Below are positions 1 to 12,500 of a DNA stretch of 64,000 bases, in pieces. The translations under genes and the position numbers were made by a program. Origin of the DNA: Aquila chrysaetos chrysaetos (Eukaryota > Chordata > Aves > Accipitriformes > Accipitridae); contig NC_044004.1 of assembly GCF_900496995.4 (NCBI RefSeq), forward strand, positions 83,893,538 through 83,957,537, read 5' to 3'. Within the stretch, counting starts at the first letter, position 1, and each line of letters opens with the position of its first letter. Under the pieces are notes generated by a model. That model made no database searches and was not told where the DNA came from. It saw only the letters and a list, made by a program, of their open reading frames with translations.

Positions 1-3000
1 AAATGGGGCCTTTTTTTTAATTACCTCTCTCTCATTTTCACCCTATGTCCTCTCGACTTGCCTTTGCAGAATTATCTTCTGTGTTGCATTAGTATTAATG
101 AATACTTCACAATGGCTTGGAAAGTTTCCGTGCGTGCTCTGCATTATGGCTTTGGAACACAAAAGCAATATAAACACTGAAGGCTCCAACTTCTACTCCA
201 TATGGGATCTGTGCCAGGGTATTTCAGCAATTTTGAGTTCTATCAGAACAGAACCCGTTCAGGGAACTTGTACTTAGCTGAACATGACTTGACAGATTTC
301 AGTTCCTCAAGTTTAGTCTCCTTCCTAGGTAGGTGCATTATTTCAACAACCCTCTTCCAGACTCAGGTTTCATCTAAAATAAAGCTATAAGAAATCCACC
401 TCCAGATACATTAATCGGAGGAACCTTACTCTCTTTTAACTTGCACTGGCAGACCTTGGGTGTGATTTTATAAGGTAAGCAGAATTAAAAGGGTGTAAAG
501 CAAACATGAATTAATGGAGAACTGAGCATTTAGATTACCAGACTAGTGCACCCACATATTGCTAAAACAGCACTGAAAATTTGCTCATGTGGTAGAAGCA
601 ATCAAACTGACTGGCAAAGTTCATGATAAAGTTTTATGCAAGTGAAAACTTCCATCTCTATACAAATTCCCACATTTATCTATGGTGCACAATTTGCTCA
701 GACCTGAAACGGACTATTTGCAATAGAGAAAATAGTTCACAAAAATCACAGACAAAGGCTAGGAATAAGCCGGCTTGAGTTCAGCACAGCAATCTTTCTG
801 CCACAAATGGATTCATAGGGATTGAAGAAATAATCAAGAAACAGTCAAATGGTACCGATATATCAAATTAATTGTTACAAAGCATTTAATATAAATGTTT
901 ATCACAGCTGACAATGGAGTCCCACATTTAAATCAGCACCTGACAAATATTTGCTGGGGCAGCCATTACGCATACCTTTCCCATGACAAGGATCTGCCAG
1001 CTCTTCAGCATACGCATGATTATCTGCATATAGGAACATATATATTTAGGAAAACACATGGTGTACATGTATCTCTATCTGTATGCAACTCTACTAAATA
1101 TGCATTCTCTTTATGTATGTATGCCACATATTGCTTGCTCCAGCAGAGACATAATACCAGAGAAAACAAAGATGCTTCTTCCTCCAAACCCTAGGGCAAC
1201 TCAAATCTTAGAAAGTAGCAGACTTTCCAATACACTGAAAAGAATAGCAAATCTAACATAACCAGTTTCACGTACTAAATATTTGGTGTCCTGACAGAGT
1301 TGTTAACCTTTGCGAGGCATTTTTCAGCGATCAGTTTCAAGGCCCTCTTTATGCTGCCCGAGAAATCTCATGTTATTTTTTTAGTGCAGAAAAGCCGTAT
1401 CTGTTTTAAGGTCCTGCCCAGAAGCCTCAGCATGCCCTGTTCCTACGGTGGAAACAGGAATCCCTTTCAGATTAAGCCTGCTGAGGAAGGTGAAGGGGAC
1501 TTTCCTTCTCGAGCTGCACAGAGTACCAGCTCCCCCTACTGCCAGTTTACCAGCCAAAAAGTCACTCCACCTTTGCAGACACACTTTTTCCAATCCTTCA
1601 GCTGAGACAGAATGACGATACGACATTCAGAAAGATCCATAACACCCTCTAAAAACCTAGAAACAATTTCCTACATCTGATGCAACCCTGGAAAGGGTTT
1701 TATCATATCAATTGCCACGACCTCCTTACCTGTGGGTTTTGAGTTGCTCTGTCTCCTTAGATAAGATGCTTCTCGCTTCCTCCTTTAACTTGCAGTTTCA
1801 CACCCAGAAGGTTTTTTTGGCATAAGAATATCCTGGCAGCATAGAGATGGAGCGATATCATTGGTGTTCTGAGATTTATAACCAGACAGTGAAAAGACCT
1901 CCACCAGCCAAATCTGTGCAAGCACAACACTATTAGTAGGATGACAGCTGCACTTTGCTTTTTCTCCAGAATTGATGTTCTCAGGTAGAAACCGTATCTC
2001 TCCCTATCTGTAAAGTTACAGCTGCATAAGCATAGATCTATGCAGTAGGCAGAATGTTGCAACACATTGTTAGTGGTATCAATTAACGCCCTCATATGGA
2101 AAGTTGACTTCTGATACCCTTTCAAAAGCCTAAATGTTTTTGCCAAGTTGCCAAAAAGCAACCGTAGGAGAAACAGGATTCTGCAATTCCACCACACAAC
2201 AAATGGTTAAGTGGCTGACCCAGGAAAAGAGTAGCAAGATTAACACATACAAATAACAAAATTGGTAAGCACATGGTACAATTAGTTCTCCTTGAGTTCC
2301 ACTAAGCTACCACCACAATTCAAATAAATGCTTCAAATTCTGTGTTAAAAACTTTGCTCACAACTTTTTCTTAATTTAGTTTACGTCAAAGAAGTAACTT
2401 GGGATGTTTTAAAAACTTAAAAGAAATAATTAATTAATTACCCTTCATTTTAACAAAGAAAAAGCTCTAAATCAAACCCCATATTTACACAAAGCACAGA
2501 AATCTGTAACTATTTTAAAATCATAGCGCTCTAAATCCAGAAACATTGCAGTTTTCGGGGTAAGGAGGACATATACTCGCAACAAAACTTAAAAAATCCA
2601 CATATGCATCTCCATATTAATCTACACAATTATTAAACCACTTCCATTCAAGAAAAAAATAGACAAAAATAGGCATTTATTTATAAATTAAAGGGGGAAA
2701 AGGAGTATCAAAGACATATGGATAATGTATGATTAACTAGCACTAATTTGAACGCCTAGAAAAAAAAAGCTAGGAGAAAATTTCCTACAAAATGGAGCAT
2801 TCTCCTGTTCCCTCTCCCTAAACAGAAATGAAGTCTAGGGAATTTATGCAAAACGTAGTTACCGGTTTTCGATTTCATTTCTCTTACTAGTTAAAGAATA
2901 ATATCCTGACAGGACAGGTATACAAGCACAGCTTATCACTCTTTTCAGATGTTCTTCAAGATACTTTCCGGAAGTATAGTTAAGAGACTTCTGGGAGAAA

Positions 3001-5755
3001 GGGAACAAGCAAGCACACAAGCTACAAAATAAAAGGTTATGTTCAGTCTTGCAGTGCCACACACCTATTCCTCACACTGAGTATGTCGTGTTTTAATATT
3101 AATAAACCATTAAGTGCTACGAGCTCACTTCTGCTCTTATCCATTTAAACAACCGGTGCCTGCAAAGCAAGGTTGCCTACTTGTGACTTGCTGATCTACA
3201 TGAGAAGCTCAGGTCTCGTTTTAGGTCTGTCAGCATACAGCCCTTACAGGTACAGAGAAGCATTACAGTGCCAATTAATACAGAACTAGAAACAAACTAC
3301 ATGGAACAACGTTATTTTGTTTGTTTGACTCACGATGTTGAAAGACAAATTATGGCTTGCTTTAAGGATCTAAGCATGATTATTCAGCACTCAGTGATAC
3401 TTTTAACTCAAAAAGAATCTGGAAAAAGTGCACTTTGACAGAGGTAATACTTTCTTACTTGAGTTCCAAGTTCTGCTTGCTTTTAATCTGAAAATTATCA
3501 GCCAACATAAAACTGTTTTCCTGAAATCACAGAACTGTGGAGAAAGGCTAAAAGAAAGATTGCCGGGCTGGGGGGTTGGGAGTGTATACATGTATGTCTG
3601 AAGGTATATATACTGTCTCTCAACAAAAAAAAAGGGTTTTTTGCCCCTTTCCAGCCTTCGGGTCTCTTGCTTACTAAGGGCTTGTGGTATCAGCTCTCAG
3701 ACAACACTTAAGTATGTCTGAGGCACATGAATTTCTACAACCCTGGGTGGAGGAACACTTACTTCCTGTCTAATAGTTTATTTTACAATTTGTCCCATCT
3801 TTTTTCTTCAACAGCTTTCAGACAGTTTTGTGGCTGAAATCCATAAACCTTCTTTCATGCTTGGGATGTTATTTCACAGTCCCTTTTTCAGATTTTTTCG
3901 TCAAGTATGGCACAGTAGAAACAGTTACTGAATTTTACTTATTTCTGCTACTGTTTAAAGGTCAGCTTAATGTTCCAAGAGATCCGTGGGGTTTACGGTA
4001 CTTATTTCTACTTTTTGGGTGTTTTTTTCGGCAATGATAGGAAAAACAATTTAGAAATTCCAGTGCTTCTGATTGTACTGAAAGTATTTAAAGAATTTGT
4101 GGAGCAGGATCTACCGACTGAAGTTCAGAAACTACACGTAAATTAGAAGCTTGTTTTTTATTTTACAGAAAACCTATTATGAGGGAGTATTTTGACAGAT
4201 ACCATTCATTTAATCAAATGTAGAAATTTTTGAGATCTGAGTCACTGTCTCCTCCAGCAATAAATGAAAGGTTAAGACACTTATTCCGTTGGCACAATAC
4301 AAAATGAGTTACAGCAGCTACTGTAATGTGAGGGTGTGGCTAGACATGAGGAACTATAGCCTGTATTTAGGACTGAAGCATCATGCTAACTTGCATTGTG
4401 CCTGGACAACAGCTACATAATTCAGAAATAAAAATACTAGTAAAAGTTATCAGTGCTTTTTTTTTTTAATGGGAGAATTACAACTTCTGTTCTGTCATTA
4501 TCACTCTTTCCATCTGTTCCACAAACAAAATATCCTTAGTTATTCCAATCTGCTGCCTTATGCCAGGCAGTGAAAGGAATACTACTGTGCAGAACATCCT
4601 TAAGCAGTTCTTTTTCACAACACTCCCTTTTGTGACAAATTCCATACATACCGCCGTACTCGAAAGTTGAAGGGAGTGAAAAAGATAAAAAAACCGCAAA
4701 TGTTCCTTTTATCCACTTTCTTTCCCCCTCTATTTGAGGGACATCTACAAAATAAATCTTATGCAAAATCACTAAGATTTCCGACAAAGATAAAGCAGTG
4801 GCAATGCACAAATGTTAAATTTCTGAGTAAACAGAAGATGCTGAAAGTGCCTGGATTCTCTAATGTTAGCCTATGCAAATGGGAATGGACAATGAGGAAC
4901 AGTTCCTTCGTGCATGTTCTATAACGATAAAACAAGCCTTATATTTAGAGCCAGGGTATTTCAGGAAATAACTGTATGAATTGTCAACTTGTAACCCTAT
5001 CAAAAATTTCCATTTAACCAACAGAGTTCTGAAAACCACAGAATTTCTGCTTTTTCTTCCCCCCCAAATATACAGGTGCACCTCTTATTTTGCATACACA
5101 GAACACTAAACTGCAAAAAAAGCTAGAAACTTTACTCTGAACACAGCTAAATTTGATAAGGCAGAATTTTATCACCTCGGTATCAGGAACAGCCAAAACA
5201 AGATACATGGCGCAGTTTATTTGCTCCCAGGGAACTTACGGACCTGCAGATAACCAAAACTCAGAACCCTACGAAATTCATCTCTGGGATACACTTCACT
5301 CAAACTAGCACCTTCTCTGAGACACATCTCAAAGGAAATAAAATTACTCTTATAATATCTCTTAAATTAGAAGTACAATTGCTTTCCTGAATTGCCAAAG
5401 AAACCCAAATTCTTATCTTTGCAACAGGTATGTTAAAACTAAGCACCCCTACGTGACATTTCCAAGGAACACAGTACTATTTATGAAATTCTTTGCATTA
5501 AGTCAGTTGTATGAACCTGGAGCTGTGCTATGCTCTCCACAGTGATGTATCACAGTATCTCTGTTATATTCTGTGTTTCTGAAGAATAGCACTTTCATCT
5601 GTGGTAGTATCTATCCCATGAAAAATATAATCAACCCCTGTATGCCTTACACGTATTTTACCAGACGTTGGCTAATTTGAAACTTCTTGGCCAAAGTACT
5701 CCAGAATGGTGTCTTCCTCAAAGACAAGTGGTGAATGGGTAAATAGTTTCACCTC
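1..5755. other. Intergenic DNA downstream of COX18, no gene recognised
   Basis: This AT-rich stretch lies beyond the 3' end of COX18. Short open frames occur on both strands, the longest about 146 codons at 1757-2197 on the minus strand, but none shows a recognisable domain, splice structure or homology. I see no RNA gene and no repeat family I can name with confidence. Confidence 0.6.
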
Positions 5756-8168
5756 TGTGGTGGTGCATTTCTTCCCCCTCTCTGGGCTGACCTATGAACT
5801 CGGGAAGCCTCACTAGACCTTGGCATAGGTACAATGATTTGGACAGTTACGCACCCTTGACCGTACCAGGACCTCTTGCACAGCTATGACAGGGAGCTGC
5901 ACCAACCATACCAAGGACTCCTGTTGCCTGGCAGAGGCTGGGGACGGGAGTAGGGATAATTAGTCACTTCTTGACAACCTTGGGATGTTATCTCAATCCT
6001 CTCCTCACAGCCTTGGAACATTCCGTATCGGAACCTTAAGTCATTCTCTGACAGCCTTGGAGCCTTCCTTATCTGAATCGTAACTCATGTGAAACGGTAC
6101 CAGTGCTACTGGAATCCCAGTAATTTGCTAATGACTAAAGCAAATCATCTCCCAAACCAATAAACAGCGGTACTAAGTGAGGCCCTTTGAGCTCTCCTGG
6201 ACCACAGCGGGCTACAACCAGCACCTCCCTCCAAGTGGGACGCCTCTCAGAGCTCGCAAACTCTTCGATTTGCAAAGATCAGAGATTGTCGCCAAAAGCT
6301 GACAAGACTTGGGCTGATACTCTCCACTCCTCGAGGCTTGAACCTTCACCCGTTGAGAAAGATGCCAAAGCATTTCATGTGAAGATTTTCACTGAACTTG
6401 AGGGGAATTTTTAACAGGTATACCTCTTTCACTTGCGTAAGCAAGCATATCTCTTAGTGTCTTTGTGCATGTGTATGTGTACGAACCTGAATAGTCTATA
6501 GCAAGTGTATTACAAATATTGCTTTTCAAATCTATACAGAAGTCACTGCCATAAACTTCATTCAACTGTGAATGAATCTCAGGCTGCTATTATACTCATA
6601 ATCCCTTTAGATATAAACCATTGACCAAGTCAGGGACTAGGAGTCGGTCCAGCTGCCCCTAGACTGCAACAGGAGTTTAGAAAGCAAGGGTGTCTTCTCT
6701 GAACCCGTGACTCAACGGGAGGGTCTTCCCTACCTTTTTACATTCCTGATCTCTATACCAATCACAAGAAATCAATCCTAACCTATGGTGGCTTGACCCT
6801 GGCTGGATGCCAGGTGCCCACCAAAGCCATTCTATCACTCCCCCCATCTCAGCTGGACAGGGGAGAGAACAAATAACAAAGGGCTCGTAGGTAGAGATAA
6901 GGACAGAGGGAGATCACTCACCAGTTACCGTCACGGGCAAAACAGACTCAACTTGGGGAAAATTAACTCAATTTATTACCAATCAACCAGACTAGGGTAA
7001 TGAGAAATAAAACCAAATCTCAAAACACCTTCCCTCCACCCCACCCTTCTTCCCAGGCACAACTTCACTCCCGGCTTCTCTACCAACCCCCCCAGCGGCA
7101 CAGGGGGACAGGGAATGGGGGTTACGGTCAGTTCATCACACGTTATTTCTGCCGCTTCATCCTCCTCGGAGGCAGGACTCATCACACTCTTCCCCTGCTC
7201 CAGCGTGGGGTCCCTCCCACGGGAGACAGTCCTCCACAAACTTCTCCAACGTGGGTCCTTCCCACGGGCTGCAGTTCTTCACGAACTGCTCCAGTGTGGG
7301 TCCCTTCCATGGGCTGCAGTCCTTCAGGAGCACCCTGCTCCCATGTGGGTCCCCCGTGGGGTCACAAGTCCTGCCAGAAAACCTGCTCCAGCGTGGGCTC
7401 CTCTCTCCACGGATCCGCAGGTCCTGCCAGGAGCCTGCTCCAGCACGGGCCTCCCATGGGGTCACAGCCTTCTTCGGGCATCCCCCTGCTCCGGCGTGGG
7501 GTCCTCTCTCCCCGGGCTGCAGGTGGAGATCTGCTCCCCCATGGACCTCCATGGACTGCAGGGGGGGACAGCCTGCCTCACTGTGGTCTTCCCCACGGGC
7601 TGCAGGGGAATCTCTGCTCCGGCACCTGAAGCATCTCCTCCCCTCCTTCTGCACTGACCTGGGGGTCTGCAGGGCTGGTGCTCTTACGTGTTCTCACTCC
7701 TCTCTCCAGCTGCCGTTCCTGTGCCCCCTCCCCCAACTTATTTTTCCTTCTTAAATATGTTATCACAGAGGCGCTACCACTATCACTGATGGGCTCGGCC
7801 TTGGCCAGCAGTGGGTCCGTCTCGGAGCCGGCTTATATTGGCTCTGTTGGACACAGGGGAAGCTTCCAGCAGCTTCTCAGAGAAGCCACCCCTGTAACCC
7901 CTCCGCTACCAAGACCTTGCCACACAAACGCAATACATAACCTGATTTTCCTTTGTATGTTTCTCTCAAACTTTGGCATCGACCGTTTCTGTATACATAA
8001 TTTTAGTTTGATACTAACTTAATTTTCCTGTGTACATCCATGTGTAAAGTAATAGAGTGAACCTTGCCATCGAATTCCGTAAAGTCACGCTTATATAAAT
8101 TCCCATTAAATCATTTTTTGCTAATACCCTTGAAGGTGACTCTTTAAGCGGTCCTCTATTTCACAACA
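5756..8168 (+). mobile_element. Older retroviral LTR, interrupted by a nested LTR
   Basis: The stretch opens with TGTGG and closes with ACAACA, the TG...CA ends of an LTR. It is flanked by ACCTC on the left and GCCTC on the right, which fits a 5-bp target duplication with one later mutation. An AATAAA lies at 6161-6166. Without the nested element and one copy of its target duplication it would be about 1.25 kb long. No internal retroviral genes adjoin it, so it looks like a solo LTR. The plus orientation is inferred from the AATAAA. The boundaries rest on the ends and the imperfect duplication, so they are less certain than those of the inner element. The family was not identified. Confidence 0.55.
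6784..7937 (-). mobile_element. ERVL-like solo LTR, copy A, nested in an older LTR
   Basis: This is a 1154-bp solo LTR read on the minus strand. Its 5' end, TGTATTGCG, is at 7937 and its 3' end is at 6784, where the terminal CA has mutated to TA. It is flanked on both sides by the exact 5-bp duplication TAACC (6779-6783 and 7938-7942), the length expected for ERVL-class insertions. A minus-strand AATAAA lies at 6972-6977, and a GC-rich array of diverged tandem units fills about 7190-7560. It is homologous end to end with the LTR at 37346-38440 but about 60 bp longer, because of differences in that array. No gag, pol or env sequence adjoins it. Open frames through the array are by-products of its GC-rich repeats. 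Confidence 0.88.
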
Positions 8169-9967
8169 GCCTCGTACCTAAGTTTTTAAAATAATATGTA
8201 AATTAATGAGTTGGTTTTTTTCTTTTCAGTTTTAGTCTGAGCAGTATGGATTTTGTTGATCTCATATCCTTACTACTAATACACATTTCTCTTGCAACAC
8301 AGAAACAATAGTAAACACCAGAGCAATGTTTGAACTCCTTTCCAATAATGGTGTCACCACCATAAAATAGCTTCGGTCTTCCTGGACTTCTACCACGTAG
8401 ATGGGGGATCAAGGATGCAAAAGTGAGACAAATTTCCATGCCAGCCTCATATCTCAGACTCTATGACTACCTATCAAAGTAAGGAGCAAGGACAAAAAAC
8501 ACTTCGTCTGTAACAGTTCATTAGTATTTTCCAAACTCAGAAGTTCAGCCCAACACATGAAAGTATTTTCTATATTTGATTACACGCTCTTGGCAACTTA
8601 ACTGACACAGTAAATGAGACAAAAGTGACTAACCCGTCACAGAGAGCACCGGAGACGGTCAGAATCATCATGCAGAATTCCAACTTGCAAAGCCACAAGC
8701 GTGGCACGAGTTACCAAGTTTCCATGCCAAAATTGTCACAAATGGCTCCAGCTCTACCCAAATTGTGTCCTGTCCTCCCCCTCTCAGTGCCTTTAACAGC
8801 ACCCAGAAACAGGTACTTAAGAAGAAAATGCACGAAACAAGTAAAACACAAGTGTGGAGTAACTCACCTCCTGAGCACTTTCCTATTAGTCCTAACAGTT
8901 TGAGTTCGGGTTTAGTTTAGTAGATTTTTTTTTTTGGATTTGAAAACATTCCATACCTTTCTTACGCTCATGTTAACTCTAAATACATTTATCTGTGGCC
9001 AGTTCCCATTAAGTCTAATACCTTATAGTCCTTCTGTATACTCTTTTGAGTTTTTATTAACTCTGATTATTTTGTGGTGTATTTATCAACTGCTAAACTT
9101 AGCACCTGAACACTCAGGGAAAAAAAAAAAAATAATCACCACCTGCCTCAGTAAATCCTGCTGTGCTATTTACGATGACAAAGAATACAAAGTCTCTCTT
9201 TCTATAATTCTGTGAGCCACATCAAGAGCACTGTATCTCACTGAGCTTCATTGCCTCGCTTTCCCATGCGGCCAGAGCCGGTATCAACAGTGTGAAGCCT
9301 GTCATTCTACAACACTAAAGACAAAACACAAGTTCAAATACCAAGATTCAAAATCTTGCACAGGCACCTCCTTACTCTAATAACCAACCTATTTCCCTGT
9401 ACTTAAAGAACTGCATACATGTTTGCAAATGAGACTACAACTTCTAACTGAAATCTCAAAAGGGAAGGAAATATCTTTTGGGGAAAGAAACCTTATTACA
9501 GAGTAGCAAGTTTGCCATTCATTAGTCTTAAGGAAATAGTAGTCCAATATTGAGAAACAGTTAGAATTCAAAACTACGTATTTTCTAACAGCACAACTTA
9601 AAATTTCAATTGCTGGTCCTCTCTAAAAATTATAGAATGTAAGGCAGTATATTATTAAACAAACTGTACATACGAGTGGAAGAAAATGAGCAAGTCAGTG
9701 ATTCGTAAGAAGAAATAGGTAGACAAAAGGATCACTGAGCCCCTGATGTGACACGAGGCTACGATCGGTCTGTTGCTTCTTAGGATGGGATGCTGCCAGA
9801 AATTCAGCATTACCCGGACAGGACAGCAAACTGCATTCTCGTCTTGACCTATACAGCAACTGGCAATACACCATCCATAATACTGAAAATGCTCCCATTT
9901 GTATGCTTAAAAAAGGGGTTTTTTTTTAAAGAATTTGTGGTCTTTCTCCAGATAAGACACTAATATA
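8169..9967. other. Intergenic DNA, no gene recognised
   Basis: This is AT-rich unique-looking sequence between the nested LTRs and the CR1 fragment. It contains only short open frames without recognisable content and short A/T runs, for example around 8927 and 9121. Confidence 0.55.
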
Positions 9968-10690
9968 ATCACAGAACCTTGCAGCTGGAAAAGGAATTCC
10001 AGAGGTCTCGAGGCCAACCCCCCGCTCAGTGCAGGCCCATTAAAGCAGGTTCCTCAGCTGGCCTCATCCAGTTGGCATTTCAAGTACCTCCGATGACGCA
10101 GATCCTACAAGTCATCCAGAAAACCAAGTGTTGGACCATCCTCAAGGTAAAAAACATGTTTTTATATCAATTATGAAAGGTTTTGTCTTCCAACTCATTG
10201 CCGTTGCCTCTTATTCTTCCTCTGTGTGCTTCCAAGCTGACTTTGGCTTCATCTCCTTTGCCGCTTCCCACTAACTGCTTGTAGACAATGATAACTCTCC
10301 CCTCTCTCTTTGCAAGGCCATCTCTTCAGGGGCTGAACAAAAACCCAGTTCTCTCAGCACATCATCTCTCAGCTCCAGCCCCCGGTCTGTGTCAGCAGCC
10401 TTCCACTGGATCTGCTCCAGTACATTCACGTGTTGTACTGGGGAGCCCAGAACTAGACAGAGCATCCAGATGTGGCCTCAAGAACCGCCAGGGAATAGCA
10501 ACTTCCCTTCACCTCCTGGCTACACTCTTGCTAATACAGCCCAGCAGACATCCCATCCTACAACCAGGCACCTGAGGAAAACACAGGATTTCACTTCCAG
10601 CTCCTCACCTTTCCAGGCCATTGCCAGGACCCAACTCTTCAAAGAATCGCTGCCAGATCAGCATACTGACCTGCTTTTATCCTGCCACCA
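9968..10690 (-). mobile_element. CR1 LINE fragment (3' part)
   Basis: Read on the minus strand, the sequence ends in AGGTTCTGTGAT, the degenerate ATTCTRTG-type tail of chicken repeat 1. Before it comes typical CR1 3' sequence, recognisable on the plus strand by phrases such as CAGAGGTCTCGAGGCCAACC and the block around 10380-10560 that resembles the end of the CR1 reverse-transcriptase frame. It is 5'-truncated and diverged, with no intact frame. The left edge is clear; the right edge is approximate. Confidence 0.8.
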
Positions 10691-12197
10691 GCAGACTATG
10701 TAACGCTACAGCGAGAAACCAAGCCCAACTGCTGCTGCTGTCATTCAATCCTGTCTAACGGGTAGATGGCAGTCTGAGAAATCATATGGCAACACTAAAT
10801 TCAAATAAAATGCAATAAGAAAATAGAATTTATATGAATTTTCTTACGCTTCTGAAGCAAGTGTGAGAGAACTTATCATGCATTCCCCCAGCAAAATACA
10901 TCCACTAAAAGGTAATTTTAAGTGCAGTATCAGCACTGAAAATTAGGAACATTTAGTTTCAAACAACATTTCTGAAACAACGTCCCTGCCCTACCTACAC
11001 ACCAAACCTTGATAAACTCCTTCAACCCCATCTTTTGCTCAGGGGTCAGGGCGACAGGAAACAGACTAACAAAAGAAATAAAACAAGACTACAGATTCTT
11101 CCCACCACAACAAAGGCAAGTGACTATTGGCTTGTTACTGTTGTCTACATCCACCTGGTATGCCACCTGCTTCTCTCTTTCCCAGTGCTATATAGTCTTC
11201 TCTAATGACAAAAAGATCCCAGTTATTTTAAAAATCACTTTCTATTATCAAAGATAAACGAGCACTAACTTTAACAGTTAAAACATGAATCATCCTGACT
11301 CTGCACTATGACAACCATCTGAGAGCAAAGAGTACAAGCAATGCCTTGCCCTCTATGCCGATTCGACCTTTTACAAGACCGGGCTTGCACAGACTTCAGT
11401 GCAAAGGGCAATGAGCATGCAGAGTTTCACAGCAACATACGTCTGCTGACTTAAGATGTATGCAGAGCAAGGTGAGATGCGAATCTGAATACCCTTACAG
11501 GAAGTGCTTACATGTAATGACACTGATGTTTACATGAAAAAAATAGCAAACACGGGTCCTTTAAGGCATAAAATATTTGCACTTGACCTTTAAGACTTAC
11601 ATTAAAAGAGATTTGATACACAGCTAAATGAAGTATTTGGTTTGTAATCATCATTCGTTCTTTTTCGAGGTGCTACTTGCCTCGTTTTAGTATATGCAGA
11701 GTGTTGTCACTCAACAGCGGATCACCAGAAACGATACATGAAACTTGTTCTCCTAACTCTAAATCTAATGCACAAGAGACTGACAACGACCTAGTTTACT
11801 TGGCAGTTACAGGAAATCAGCTCTCAGAACTGTTACGAAGACTATCACGTGAACCACCGGGATATCAAACGACTATACCTGACGACCTATCAATCTGCGC
11901 CAGTGTCTTAATTAAATAAACCAGTAACTACAGCATCAGTCCATCTAGCCTTCTCCCTTACCCTAAAATTTGTTGCTCACTAGCCCACAGGTCAGATCAG
12001 CTTCACTACAAGAAGGCAGCCTAGGTAAGTCACAGTTTTATTCAATATTCATCTGCCCAATTCCTTACGGTCCTTCGGGAGACAAACCTGTATTACTGGA
12101 CTATTCTAACTGCAAAACCACCACCCTTGAAACAAAACTTCGCAATAAACATACATTTGTGCTGAACAATCATTCTTTATGGCCAGACGGTCAATGC
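10691..12197. other. Intergenic DNA just downstream of COX18
   Basis: No coding exon, RNA gene or clear repeat was recognised here. Part of it would be COX18 3' UTR if transcripts run past the poly(A) signal at 12198-12203. Confidence 0.5.
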
Positions 12198-12203
12198 TTT
12201 ATT
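12198..12203 (-). terminator. COX18: Candidate COX18 polyadenylation signal
   Basis: TTTATT on the plus strand reads AATAAA on the minus strand, about 125 bases after the COX18 stop codon. It is the first canonical hexamer downstream, giving a short 3' UTR of roughly 150 nt. Longer 3' ends using later signals cannot be excluded. Confidence 0.55.
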
Positions 12204-12326
12204 TGGAAAATAAATATAATTCCAGACACAACATTTTACAGTAAATAAGTACATCTCTACAAGACAGCACTACTTAATTACCCATGCAACATTTGCGGGA
12301 CAGCTCTTCAGACAGTTTAAATGACA

Positions 12327-12500
12327 TCATTTCTTAAAACCGTATTTGGTAGTCAAGGCAGACACAATATCCCTGTAAGGAGTATCCGAGTCAGATTTGG
12401 TCCTTGGTATGCAACACAGCCGACGAAAGGTCGGAGAACGCAGCAACAGGTTGTGCGAGAGTCCCATGAAGCTCGAGGACAGCCAGTACAACGCCATGGA
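12327..12500 (-). CDS. COX18: COX18 exon 6 (last coding exon)
   Basis: It encodes residues 252-308, starting SMALYWLSSSFMGLSHNLLL and ending YGFKK before TGA at 12329-12327. It carries the end of the last hydrophobic segment and the short matrix tail. The acceptor is TTGCAG|TCC, phase 0. Confidence 0.95.
   Translation of the reverse strand, partial: SMALYWLSSSFMGLSHNLLLRSPTFRRLCCIPRTKSDSDTPYRDIVSALTTKYGFKK

Noticed and set aside
1757..2197. 146-codon minus-strand open frame
   Set aside because: No recognisable domain, no splice or promoter context, and composition rich in Leu/Cys/His as expected from translated non-coding DNA.
6187..6414. 75-codon plus-strand open frame
   Set aside because: It lies inside the older LTR, after its AATAAA. 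It has no retroviral motif and looks like chance.
7000..7754. Open frames of 165-209 codons on both strands
   Set aside because: They run through the GC-rich tandem array of LTR copy A and recur in copy B in several frames at once. They have low-complexity Pro/Ser/Gly content and no retroviral motif.
5807..8173. GCCTC at 5807-5811 as an exact target duplication for the older LTR
   Set aside because: It would give an element starting AC rather than TG. The start at 5756 with TG and a one-mismatch duplication fits better.
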